Shown: positions 34,663 through 42,939 of the stretch, piece after piece
Position numbering within the stretch: position 1 is the stretch's first letter
Layout: each line of letters starts with the position of its first letter
DNA from: Pedobacter frigiditerrae
GTDB lineage: Bacteria; Bacteroidota; Bacteroidia; Sphingobacteriales; Sphingobacteriaceae
Reading direction: 5' to 3'
Length of the DNA stretch: 64,000 nucleotides
Assembly: GCF_032678705.1 (NCBI RefSeq)
Contig: NZ_JAVTSS010000001.1
Location: forward strand, 124,001 to 188,000
Position numbers and translations under genes: made by a program
Notes under the pieces: generated by a model
What the model saw: only the letters and a program-made list of their open reading frames with translations
What the model was told of the DNA's origin: nothing
The model's database searches: none

Positions 34663-36009
34663 ATGAAACAACTGTTGCTAATTTCATCATTTCTATTTTG
34701 TATTTCTGTAGTCTCTGCACAATCCACAAATAATCTTTTAAATCCAAAAATTGATGATTACAATTTAGATTTTGAGAATTTAATACCGAACACAAATAAA
34801 GCTCAGGTTTGGTTTACCAAAAACAAAACCAATGAAATTTCTATTGAAACAGATACGGTTCAAAGATATACTGGAAAACGGTCTTTATTGATTGAAAACG
34901 CTAACGATAAACCGCTCATCTATCTACAATCTGGAATTTTTATCCCTTCAAAATATGAAGGCAAGGAAATAGAAATTAGGTTTCATGCAAAATTTAAAGA
35001 TGTAGTTAATCACGTCGATTTTATCATGCGAACCAATGATGAAGATAATGATTTACTACAGTTCACAAATTCTTTAAAAAAGAGAATATTTGGAAGCAGC
35101 GATTGGAAGGAATACATTATCAAATTACCGTTGCAACCAGAAACCAGAAATATTTGGTTTTGGCCCACTCTTTATGGTTCGGGTAAGTTATGGATCGATA
35201 ATGTAAAAATAATTATCGATGGAAAGGATATCAGTTTAGCTAAAGTTAAGGAAAACTATAATCCGAATGTCAAACCAGTTAATTATGGACAAAATTCATC
35301 AACAGGGAAAAAAGTTAAAGTTACGGATGCAGAAATTTATTATGAGATATATGGAGAAGGCGAACCACTCTTATTGCTTCATGGCAATAGCCAATCAATT
35401 AAGGCTTTCAAAAAGCAAATAAAAGAATTTGCTAAGTTTTACCAAGTCGTTGCAGTAGATACTCGTGGACAAGGTAATAGTACAGATTTAAGGAAAGGAA
35501 ATTTATCTTATAATTTATATGCTGATGATATGAAAACGCTACTTGATTCGCTGAAAATTAAAAAGGCAAATATTGTGGGATGGAGTGATGGTGGAAATAC
35601 AGGATTAATTATGGCATCCAAATATCAAAGTTATGTTAACAAATTAGCTGTTACAGGGGCGTGTACAAATCCTAAGACGGCAGTATCAGAAAATACACTA
35701 AACGAGGTAAGGAAAGCGATTGAGGCTTTAAGAACAAATAAAGATGAAAAATCCAAATACCAAGTTAAGCTATTTACGATGTTGCTAACTGAACCGAATA
35801 TTACATCGTCTGATTTAAAAAATATAAAAGCCAAAGTTTTAGTAATGGCAGGAGAAAAGGATATGATTTTGGAAACCCAGACGAAATTTATCGCTGATAA
35901 TATCTCGAATTCCAAATCATACATCTTTAAAAATGCCAGCCATGATGTCCCATTTGAAAGTGCTAAAGAATTCAATGAAGTAGTTTTAAATTTTTTGAAA
36001 ATGAAATAG
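34663..36009 (+). CDS. Secreted alpha/beta hydrolase with N-terminal beta domain
   Basis: A 448-residue exported protein: signal peptide MKQLLLISSFLFCISVVSAQ, then a beta-sandwich-like domain of about 170 residues (KRSLLIENANDKPLIYLQSG ... KLWIDNVKIIIDG), similar in style to carbohydrate-binding modules, then an alpha/beta hydrolase. The oxyanion HGNSQS is near residue 241, the nucleophile elbow is GWSDGG near residue 307, the acid is in AGEKDMI and the His in NASHDVPFE. Substrate unknown; the domain order suggests a polymer- or surface-bound ester. Confidence 0.85.
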   Translation: MKQLLLISSFLFCISVVSAQSTNNLLNPKIDDYNLDFENLIPNTNKAQVWFTKNKTNEISIETDTVQRYTGKRSLLIENANDKPLIYLQSGIFIPSKYEGKEIEIRFHAKFKDVVNHVDFIMRTNDEDNDLLQFTNSLKKRIFGSSDWKEYIIKLPLQPETRNIWFWPTLYGSGKLWIDNVKIIIDGKDISLAKVKENYNPNVKPVNYGQNSSTGKKVKVTDAEIYYEIYGEGEPLLLLHGNSQSIKAFKKQIKEFAKFYQVVAVDTRGQGNSTDLRKGNLSYNLYADDMKTLLDSLKIKKANIVGWSDGGNTGLIMASKYQSYVNKLAVTGACTNPKTAVSENTLNEVRKAIEALRTNKDEKSKYQVKLFTMLLTEPNITSSDLKNIKAKVLVMAGEKDMILETQTKFIADNISNSKSYIFKNASHDVPFESAKEFNEVVLNFLKMK

Positions 36010-36040
36010 CTAGAGAGTGTCCAGTCACCTAACAACCTCT

Positions 36041-36085
36041 GCAACAATTTAACAATCCAACAATATAACAATTCAACAATTCAAC
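36041..36085. repeat. AACAATTC short-period repeat in the ispG leader
   Basis: Five to six copies of an AACAATTC/AACAATCC 8-10-base unit lie immediately before the TATCTTTG box (36087-36094) and the ispG start. The same repeat type lies inside ispG at 37449-37489. Confidence 0.75.
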
Positions 36086-36086
36086 C

Positions 36087-36094
36087 TATCTTTG
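36087..36094 (+). promoter_or_regulatory. Candidate TAnnTTTG box for ispG
   Basis: TATCTTTG matches the Bacteroidota -7 consensus and ends 6 bases before the ATG at 36101, implying a very short leader. No TTTG -33 element is visible because repeats occupy that position. Confidence 0.4.
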
Positions 36095-36100
36095 CAACGT

Positions 36101-38083
36101 ATGCAAGAACTAATTAAACCAAATCAATTAGAAGGCGGTTATTGTAACAGTTTAACCCAATATGCTAGATTTTTAACCCGCGAAGTTAAGATAGGAAATG
36201 TCCCAATGGGAGGTTTAAATCCAATTCGTATCCAGTCTATGACAACCACAGACACAATGGATACTTTGGGTACAGTTGAGCAAACCATCAGAATGGTAGA
36301 GTCTGGTTGCGAATATGTTCGTATTACTGCGCCAAGCATTAAAGAGGCAGAAAATTTAGCCAATATCAAAAAAGAATTAAGAGCTCGTGGTTACGATGTG
36401 CCGTTAATTGCCGACATCCATTTTACGCCAAACGCTGCTGAATCTGCCGCTCGAATTGTAGAAAAAGTTCGTGTTAACCCTGGTAACTATGCTGATAAAA
36501 AGAAGTTTGAAAATCTAGAATATACTACTGATGCTTATCAAGCAGAGCTTGAAAGAATTTATAAAAAATTTACGCCGCTTGTAAAAATTTGTAAAGAATA
36601 CGGCACTGCAATGAGAATTGGTACCAATCATGGTTCTCTTTCAGACAGAATAATGAGCCATTATGGCGATACACCAAGAGGAATGGTTGAATCTGCAATG
36701 GAATTCATCCGCATGTGCGAAAGCTTAAATTATTACAATTTGTGTATTTCTATGAAGGCTAGTAATACGCAAGTAATGGTGCAAGCCTATCGTTTATTGG
36801 TAGAAACCATGGTTAAGGAAGGGATGAATTATCCTTTGCATTTAGGCGTTACTGAGGCAGGTGATGGAGAAGATGGGAGAATTAAATCTGCAGTTGGTAT
36901 TGGAACTTTACTAGCCGACGGATTAGGAGATACCATTCGTGTTTCTTTAACCGAAGACCCAGAATTTGAAGCGCCAGTTGCAAGAGCTTTGGCAGATAGA
37001 TTTGAAAGGAAAGCTGAAAGCGGAAAGCAGAAAGCAGAAAGCACATCTTCCATTTTACATCTTCCTTCTTCCACATATTCTCCTTACCAATACAGTCGTC
37101 GCATTACAACCCCCGTTCAACAAATAGGCGGGCACTTTCACCCAGTGGTGATGATTGATGTAACGAAACAAAATTTAAAAGATCCTTATTTTTTAAGTCC
37201 TTTGGGTTATAATTACAGTGCTGGCTTGGATAAATATAACCTATCAGACCAAGCCTGCGATTTAGTTTATTTAGGCGATAAGCTACCTTCATTTTCGTTT
37301 CCTGGCAATTTAAAACAGGTTTACAATTATCAAACTTGGCTTAATTTAAAAGATAAACACAATTGTTATCCGTTATTAACTGAAAAGGAATTTTTAGAGG
37401 TAGAAGGATGGAAGGTAGAAGGTTTGTGTTTTGTTATGGTAAATGCTGAACAATTCAACAATTCAACAATTCAACAATTTAATAATTCCACCATAGTCAT
37501 CTTAGAAACTTCACAAGATCTAGGTATGCAAAAGCAAAGGGAGTTTTTTGTCGCTTTGCAACAGCAAAATATTCAAGTACCAGTAATTATAAAAAGAACT
37601 TATAACAATGTTGATGCTGACCAATTGATGTTATATGCCGCAAGTGATTTAGGCGCATTATTAACTGATGGTTTTGGTGATGGTGTTTGGATAGATGCAC
37701 CCGAAGCAATCGAATTATCGTTGGTAAACTCTACAAGTTTTGGCATTTTACAAGCTACAAGAACTCGTATTTCTAAAACAGAGTACATTTCTTGTCCAAG
37801 TTGCGGCCGTACTTTGTTCGATTTACAAGAAACCACGCAAGCTATACGGGCAAGAACATCTCATTTAAAAGGTATCAAGATCGGGATTATGGGTTGTATT
37901 GTAAATGGTCCAGGCGAAATGGCTGATGCTGATTATGGCTATGTTGGGGCTGGTGTTGATCGAATTACGCTTTATCGTGGACAAGAAGTGGTTAAGAAAA
38001 ATGTAAAAACCGCAAATGCTATTAATGAACTTATCGAAATTATTAGGGAAGACGGGAACTGGGTGGAGACGGTTGCCAATTAA
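36101..38083 (+). CDS. ispG: 4-hydroxy-3-methylbut-2-enyl-diphosphate synthase (IspG/GcpE), long form
   Basis: A protein of about 660 residues catalysing the penultimate step of the MEP isoprenoid pathway. The TIM-barrel domain occupies about the first 300 residues (IRIQSMTTTDTMDT, PLIADIHFTP, KVRVNPGNY). An insert domain typical of the plant/Bacteroidota/Chlamydia long form follows, then the [4Fe-4S] domain with ISCPSCGRTLFDLQ and IMGCIVNGPGEMADADYGY. The ATG at 36101 is chosen over the TTG at 36092, which is inside a promoter-like box. Three stretches of the insert domain are low-complexity repeats of the intergenic type (37004-37043, 37397-37423, 37449-37489). Confidence 0.93.
   Translation: MQELIKPNQLEGGYCNSLTQYARFLTREVKIGNVPMGGLNPIRIQSMTTTDTMDTLGTVEQTIRMVESGCEYVRITAPSIKEAENLANIKKELRARGYDVPLIADIHFTPNAAESAARIVEKVRVNPGNYADKKKFENLEYTTDAYQAELERIYKKFTPLVKICKEYGTAMRIGTNHGSLSDRIMSHYGDTPRGMVESAMEFIRMCESLNYYNLCISMKASNTQVMVQAYRLLVETMVKEGMNYPLHLGVTEAGDGEDGRIKSAVGIGTLLADGLGDTIRVSLTEDPEFEAPVARALADRFERKAESGKQKAESTSSILHLPSSTYSPYQYSRRITTPVQQIGGHFHPVVMIDVTKQNLKDPYFLSPLGYNYSAGLDKYNLSDQACDLVYLGDKLPSFSFPGNLKQVYNYQTWLNLKDKHNCYPLLTEKEFLEVEGWKVEGLCFVMVNAEQFNNSTIQQFNNSTIVILETSQDLGMQKQREFFVALQQQNIQVPVIIKRTYNNVDADQLMLYAASDLGALLTDGFGDGVWIDAPEAIELSLVNSTSFGILQATRTRISKTEYISCPSCGRTLFDLQETTQAIRARTSHLKGIKIGIMGCIVNGPGEMADADYGYVGAGVDRITLYRGQEVVKKNVKTANAINELIEIIREDGNWVETVAN
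37004..37043. repeat. GAAAGC repeat inside ispG
   Basis: Five copies of a GAAAGC(A/T)G unit encode FERKAESGKQKAES. An intergenic tract of the same kind (AAGCTGAAAGCTTAAAGCAG) lies at 45771-45802 between hemB and hemL. Confidence 0.75.
37397..37423. repeat. GTAGAAGG repeat inside ispG
   Basis: AGGTAGAAGGATGGAAGGTA encodes EVEGWKVEG and matches the intergenic GGTAGAAGGTAAATAGGTAG tract in the TPP riboswitch insert and near 33838. Confidence 0.65.
37449..37489. repeat. CAATTCAA repeat inside ispG
   Basis: Four copies of ACAATTCA encode QFNNSTIQQFNNST in frame. The unit is the one seen directly upstream of the gene at 36041-36085. Confidence 0.75.
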
Positions 38084-38127
38084 CAGTTGTTTGTTAAAAC
38101 TGTTCACTGCCTTCTGAATGACAAACC

Positions 38128-38544
38128 TTAAACCCCCCAAGCCGTAATCACCACATTTCTATTGCCACCATAATTTCTATGTTCGCATAAGTAAATCCCT
38201 TGCCAAGTTCCTAAGGCAGGTCTTCCATTTCTTAAAGGAATTAGAACTGAAGTATCTAGCAACGCTGATTTGATGTGTGCTGGCATATCATCAGAACCTT
38301 CGTAATCATGTTTATAATCTGGATCTTTTTCTGGAACTGCCTTGTTAAACCACATTTCAAAATCCTTGCGTACAGTTGGGTCGGCATTTTCATTAATGGT
38401 TAATGAAGCTGAGGTATGCAATATGAAAACTTGCATCATTCCAATTTTCAAATCCTTAATTTCAGGAATAGCTTGAAGAATTTCATCAGTTATCAGATGA
38501 AATCCTCTACTTCTTGCTTTTAAACTAATTGTTTTTTGAAACAT
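38128..38544 (-). CDS. YjbQ/UPF0047 family protein (secondary thiamine-phosphate synthase type)
   Basis: A 138-residue YjbQ-family protein. Conserved segments are LQIF-like VFILHTSASLTINENADPTV near residue 43, DYKHDYEGSDDMPAHIKSALL and GTWQGIYLCEHRN, carrying the family's His/Asp/Glu residues. Members have weak thiamine-phosphate synthase activity and bind metal; the physiological reaction is uncertain. A lone minus-strand gene, tail to tail with ispG, with the ATG at 38544. Confidence 0.9.
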   Translation of the reverse strand: MFQKTISLKARSRGFHLITDEILQAIPEIKDLKIGMMQVFILHTSASLTINENADPTVRKDFEMWFNKAVPEKDPDYKHDYEGSDDMPAHIKSALLDTSVLIPLRNGRPALGTWQGIYLCEHRNYGGNRNVVITAWGV

Positions 38545-38569
38545 TTGCTATGTGAAATAATAGAAATAC

Positions 38570-38634
38570 GTCACCCTGAATTTATTTCAGGGTCTTTCCT
38601 GCAAGACAGATGCTGAAATGAATTCAGCATGACG
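38570..38634. repeat. Two adjacent hairpins of the GTCACCCTGAA repeat type
   Basis: ACCCTGAA/TTCAGGGT and ATGCTGAA/TTCAGCAT are two stem-loops in a row between yjbQ and the cupin gene, bounded by GTCA and TGAC. Confidence 0.65.
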
Positions 38635-38641
38635 AGCTATT

Positions 38642-38974
38642 TTAATATTTAAAATCTTCTCTTCCCGGACTAAAAATATCTAATAAAGTACAATCCGTAA
38701 CCGCTCTTCCGCCATGTGGCACATTACCAGGAATTAGAACAAACTTTCCAGTGTCTAAAATTTGGGTTACTTCCCCAACAGTCATCTCGAATTGTCCCTT
38801 TAAAACAAAAGCACATTGATGGTGAGGATGCCTGTGGATTGGAGAGTCGCTGCCAGCTTCAATCTCAATAAAATTGATGGTGTTGTTTTCTGTATGAATA
38901 AGCTTAGAAAAGAAGCCTGGGCTCATCTCCTTAACTTCAATATCTGCAAATTGGCGAAAAATTTCTTCGTTCAT
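38642..38974 (-). CDS. Cupin domain protein
   Basis: A 110-residue single cupin. Motif 1 is GSDSPIHRHPHHQCAFVLKGQFEM and motif 2 is FVLIPGNVPHGG, giving a likely 3-His metal site. Resembles small pectin-degradation (KdgF-like) cupins and many unknowns. The ATG at 38972-38974 is used; an upstream ATG adds MNTFVFYLKI, which does not look like family sequence. No neighbouring pathway points to a role. Confidence 0.85.
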   Translation of the reverse strand: MNEEIFRQFADIEVKEMSPGFFSKLIHTENNTINFIEIEAGSDSPIHRHPHHQCAFVLKGQFEMTVGEVTQILDTGKFVLIPGNVPHGGRAVTDCTLLDIFSPGREDFKY

Positions 38975-39163
38975 GATCTTTAAATAGAAAACAAAGGTAT
39001 TCATTTTTGAATTTCTTATTAAGAAATTGGTTTGTATTAATATTTAAGTGAATTAAGATATGGATTAATTAATCTTCATCATTTTTACTTAACCTTTTTA
39101 ATTAAAAGTAGTTAGCAATGATAAAAATTATAAGAAATTGTTTAGTTTCAATAAATTTTACGA

Positions 39164-40552
39164 ATGACTTTTAAAGCGCAAAGTAGGCTAGTAGTATTTT
39201 TGGTGTCTCTAACTTCCTTAATTCTTATATTGTTTAATATTTATTCATCTAGAATTAAATCAGGTGTTAGGTCTTATATTAATGGCGAGTCGGCCTATTC
39301 TAAAGGTCAAAAAGATGCACTCCTAAATTTAAGCTATTACTTAAATACACAAGATATCTCTTATTGGAACAGGTACAAAGAATCTTTAAAAGTGCCAATG
39401 AGTGATAATTTAGCTCGTCATGCAATGGTTAATAATGAGCCAGATTCAGTAGCTTTTAATCATTTTATTAATGGAAAAGTTCACCCATCAGACATAGATA
39501 ATATCATGTGGATGTTTAAAAATTTTAAAAACGTAAAAGAATTTAAAGAAGCGGTTGATTTATGGGCAAAATCAGAGATTGTTTTAATTGATATAAATAG
39601 AGATGCAGAACGATTTAAACAAAGTATTGACATAAAACTTAAAGAACAACTTTCTTTAAAAATATCTATATCCAATACCAAACTCACAGAGTTAGAGACA
39701 AATTTTTCTAAAAACCTGAGTAACTTGGCTAGAAAAATTGAAAAACTACTAAACTGGGTAAATGCATTAGTTACAATCATAATGATTGGAAGTTTATCAG
39801 CTTATTTAATGTTAGTAATAGCTAAATTGTATAAATCTAAAGGAGAACTTAAAGAAAGTTACGATAAGGTTTTCGACTTAAATTTAGAGCTGGATACTTT
39901 TGTTTATAGTTTGTCTCATGATTTAAGGGCACCTTTAACTTCATTACAAGGTTTAGTTAAATTTTCATCCCTAGAAACCGATATAAAATCCATTAAAGAG
40001 AATATGGGTTTGATGGATAAGTTATTAGATAAACAGGATGTTTTTATTAAAGATGTTATTTCTCTCCTGCAGCGAAGAAATCTTTCTCCGCAACCAAAAA
40101 AGATGAATTTAAAGGAATTAATTGAAGATGCCTTCTCCTTGAATAGACATAATGCGGACAACAAACAAGTGAGAACTGAACTTCAGATGCCAAATAATTT
40201 AGAAGAAATTAATAGCGATATCGTCTTTATTAAAATCATTATTAATAATCTTATCTCTAATGCATTTAAGTATAGCGACGCTACAAAAGAATATCAATTT
40301 ATTAAAGTAAGGGTAAAAAGCGATGACAATAATTTAGTGATAAAAATAGAAGATAATGGTATCGGTATCTCTGAAGAATACCATCAAAAGGTTTTTGATA
40401 TGTTTTATATACTCGATTCCCGTAAAAGAGGGACAGGTTTGGGTCTATATATCATTAAACAATCTGTTGACAAGCTAGGCGGAACCATTGCTTTAGATTC
40501 GATTCTGGGAGTAGGAAGTAAATTTACCATCACCTTACCTAAGTTTAATTAG
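39164..40552 (+). CDS. Membrane sensor histidine kinase
   Basis: A 462-residue kinase. Helix 1 (about 8-28) and helix 2 (about 199-222) enclose a mostly helical extracytoplasmic domain of 170 residues that looks like a four-helix-bundle sensor without a recognised family name. HisKA carries His252 in YSLSHDLRAPLTSL, and HATPase has NNLISNAFKYSD, EDNGIGIS and KRGTGLGLYI. No response regulator is next to it, so the output is unknown. There is a single ATG start with an AT-rich leader. Confidence 0.9.
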   Translation: MTFKAQSRLVVFLVSLTSLILILFNIYSSRIKSGVRSYINGESAYSKGQKDALLNLSYYLNTQDISYWNRYKESLKVPMSDNLARHAMVNNEPDSVAFNHFINGKVHPSDIDNIMWMFKNFKNVKEFKEAVDLWAKSEIVLIDINRDAERFKQSIDIKLKEQLSLKISISNTKLTELETNFSKNLSNLARKIEKLLNWVNALVTIIMIGSLSAYLMLVIAKLYKSKGELKESYDKVFDLNLELDTFVYSLSHDLRAPLTSLQGLVKFSSLETDIKSIKENMGLMDKLLDKQDVFIKDVISLLQRRNLSPQPKKMNLKELIEDAFSLNRHNADNKQVRTELQMPNNLEEINSDIVFIKIIINNLISNAFKYSDATKEYQFIKVRVKSDDNNLVIKIEDNGIGISEEYHQKVFDMFYILDSRKRGTGLGLYIIKQSVDKLGGTIALDSILGVGSKFTITLPKFN

Positions 40553-40555
40553 TTA

Positions 40556-41388
40556 TTATTTTACTAAAGCCTCGTTCAAAAACATCAAGCTCTTTTCACA
40601 AACCTGTAAAAGTTGAGCGGGCAAAGTTTCTTTTTCATACGGATGAGATGCACCATAAACATGGTTTGCTCCCTCAATTTTTGCTAGCCTACTATTTGGG
40701 TTTGCATTAGCTAATTTTTGTGCAGTCTCAAAAGGAACGTTTACATCATCATCGCCCTGCACAATTAACCAAGGAATAGTAATTTGTTTGGCTGCGGTTA
40801 AGATAGCTAACTTTTCCTTGTTGGCTTCAAAATCTTCGAGTAAGGTTAAATTTAAAGGCATTTCTCTTTAGTTCTAGCATTTACTACGTGGATTTTTCCT
40901 TCTTTTTTCCATTCTAATTCCTGTTCTTTTTTCCATAGACTGCTGAAATCTGCAATCGAGCTCCAAGTAATTAATCCTTTAACATGCGGGTTGTTTGCTG
41001 CTTGTAAAATGCTTAATCCACCACCACGACTATGGCCAATTAAAAACACTTCTTTTACGCCTAAATTTTCTACCGCATAGTTAATCACTAAATCAATATC
41101 AAGCATTTCCTTAGAAAAAGTGTTGGTTGCAAATGTTTCCATATCGCTCACATCATTCGGTTTATCTAGCGTTACTCCACAGTGTGATAAATTAAATTTT
41201 AAATAGCGAAAACCATTTTGAGCAAAATAGCGAGCAGTTAAATGATGAGCTCCCCAATCTTTAAAACCCTTAAAGCCGTGTACAAAAATTACCAATGGTG
41301 CTTTTGTGTTTTTATCGTCATAAGTTAGGTCGCCTAAAATGATTTTCTGATTAGCGCCAGCCAGTGAAAAGTTTTCTTGATGTATCAT
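40556..41388 (-). pseudogene. Alpha/beta hydrolase split by a frameshift
   Basis: The 5' part (40852-41388) has FVHGFKGFKDWG and the nucleophile elbow GHSRGGG, and ends abnormally in TKEKCL. The 3' part (40556-40861) has the acid (QGDDDVNVPF) and His (GANHVYG) and starts MPLNLTLLEDF. Joining them needs one extra base at GAGAAATG (for example a fourth A), giving TKEKMPLNL. Together they make a complete dienelactone-hydrolase-like enzyme of about 277 residues. The break is in a short A run, so a sequencing error is a real alternative to a dead gene. Confidence 0.78.
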
Positions 41389-41523
41389 AATATGCCTCTC
41401 AATTGTTATTTAGCAATATAACAATTTTAAAAATGTATTGATTTGTTAATTCTATATTAATTTAAAACCTTTCTAAATTAGGCTAAATTACAGCCTAATG
41501 ACAGATATACGGGTTTACGTTTT

Positions 41524-41531
41524 TACTTTTG
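41524..41531 (+). promoter_or_regulatory. Candidate TAnnTTTG box for the heme cluster
   Basis: TACTTTTG lies 30 bases before the hemA start. No clear -33 TTTG is visible, so this is weak. Confidence 0.35.
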
Positions 41532-41561
41532 TTTCGCTAAAAATAATACGCTGTACCCATT

Positions 41562-42788
41562 TTGGAATATTTAAAGATTATTGCATTTACACATCAGCAG
41601 ATAGACCTAAAAGCTTTAGGTAAATTAGTTATATGTGAGCAAACGCTGGATGATAGGTTGAGGAATATCCAATCAGAGTTAAATATCAAAGAGATATTTT
41701 ACGTTGGTACCTGTAACCGCGTAGAATTTATTTTTACTTCTGCTGATGAAGTTAACAAAGCTTTCATCAATCGCTTTTTACATGTTTTAGATATGGGCTT
41801 GCCCGAAGAATACATGGAACAATTCATCGAAAATGTTTCTGTATTTGAAAAAGTGGAGGCTTTTAATCATTTGTTGCGTATTTCTTGTTCTTTAGAAAGT
41901 TTAGTAGTTGGAGAAAAAGAAATTCTTGCCCAAATTCGTAAAGCTTATGAAGCTTGCCGAGTTGCTGGTTTTACTGGCGATTACATGCGCATGATCATGA
42001 ATCGTGTAGTTAAAACTGCAAAAGAGGTTTATACCAATACCAATATCTCAAAAAATCCCGTTTCAATCGTTTCTCTGGCTTATCGCAAATTGCGTGAATT
42101 AAACATGTGCGGTAATTCTCGATTGCTAATTATCGGTGCTGGCGAAACCAATAAAAACATTGCTCAATACCTTAAAAAGCATAAATATTCTAATTTCTCT
42201 ATTTTTAATAGAACTATTGAAAAGGCAGAAGTTCTGGCAAAGGATTTAAACGGAACTGCCTATCCATTGTCTGCTTTGGCAGATTACGATCAAGGTTTTG
42301 ATGTGATTATTACTTGTACAGGCGCTACAGAACCAATCATTACAGAAGAAATTTATGCCAAATTGTTAAAAGGTGATACTTGCAAAAAAGTAATCGTTGA
42401 TTTAGCAATTCCAAATGATACTGCTCCATCAGTAGTAAAAAATTTCCCTCTACACTATATCGAGGTAGAAACGCTAAAAGAAGTTGCTCGTAAAAATATT
42501 CAAGAACGTTATGATGAGTTGGTAAACGCCGAACACATTATAGATGAAAACATTAAGGATTTCGAATCCGTTTTACGTCAGCGTAAAATTGAAATTGCCA
42601 TGAGCGATGTGCCGCAAAAAATTAAGGATATCAAACATAAAGCTATCAATGCTGTTTTTGCAGACGAGATCAATATGATGGATGATAATTCTAGGGCAGT
42701 TTTAGAGCGGGTAATGGATTACATGGAGAAAAAATGTATCACTATCCCAATGGTGATGGCAAAAGAAATTCTGGTTAAAAACAGTTAA
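41562..42788 (+). CDS. hemA: Glutamyl-tRNA reductase
   Basis: A 408-residue enzyme for the first committed step of C5-route tetrapyrrole synthesis, reducing Glu-tRNA to glutamate-1-semialdehyde. Catalytic Cys51 is in VGTCNRVEF. ESLVVGEKEILAQIRKAYE follows near residue 110, an NADPH-binding LLIIGAGETNKNIAQYL lies near 185 and a helical dimerisation domain makes up the C-terminus. The start is TTG at 41562-41564; no in-frame ATG lies just upstream and MEYLKIIAFTHQ is family-like. First gene of the heme cluster. Confidence 0.95.
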   Translation: MEYLKIIAFTHQQIDLKALGKLVICEQTLDDRLRNIQSELNIKEIFYVGTCNRVEFIFTSADEVNKAFINRFLHVLDMGLPEEYMEQFIENVSVFEKVEAFNHLLRISCSLESLVVGEKEILAQIRKAYEACRVAGFTGDYMRMIMNRVVKTAKEVYTNTNISKNPVSIVSLAYRKLRELNMCGNSRLLIIGAGETNKNIAQYLKKHKYSNFSIFNRTIEKAEVLAKDLNGTAYPLSALADYDQGFDVIITCTGATEPIITEEIYAKLLKGDTCKKVIVDLAIPNDTAPSVVKNFPLHYIEVETLKEVARKNIQERYDELVNAEHIIDENIKDFESVLRQRKIEIAMSDVPQKIKDIKHKAINAVFADEINMMDDNSRAVLERVMDYMEKKCITIPMVMAKEILVKNS

Positions 42789-42844
42789 ATAGATATGCGT
42801 ATTGAGATATGAGATTTGAGACAATAATCAAATCAATTTTCTTA

Positions 42845-42880
42845 TCTTCTTTGCGCTCTTAGCGTCTTTGCGGTTAAAAC
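42845..42880. repeat. TCTTTGCG short-period repeat
   Basis: TTCTTTGCGCTCTTAGCGTC then TTTGCGGTTAAAAC, a CTTTGCG/CTTAGCG unit repeated three times between hemA and hemC. Confidence 0.55.
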
Positions 42881-42939
42881 AACTCAAAGCATATAACCCT
42901 TTCAAAATTTTATTAATTTAGCAGAAAACTAAGCATAAG

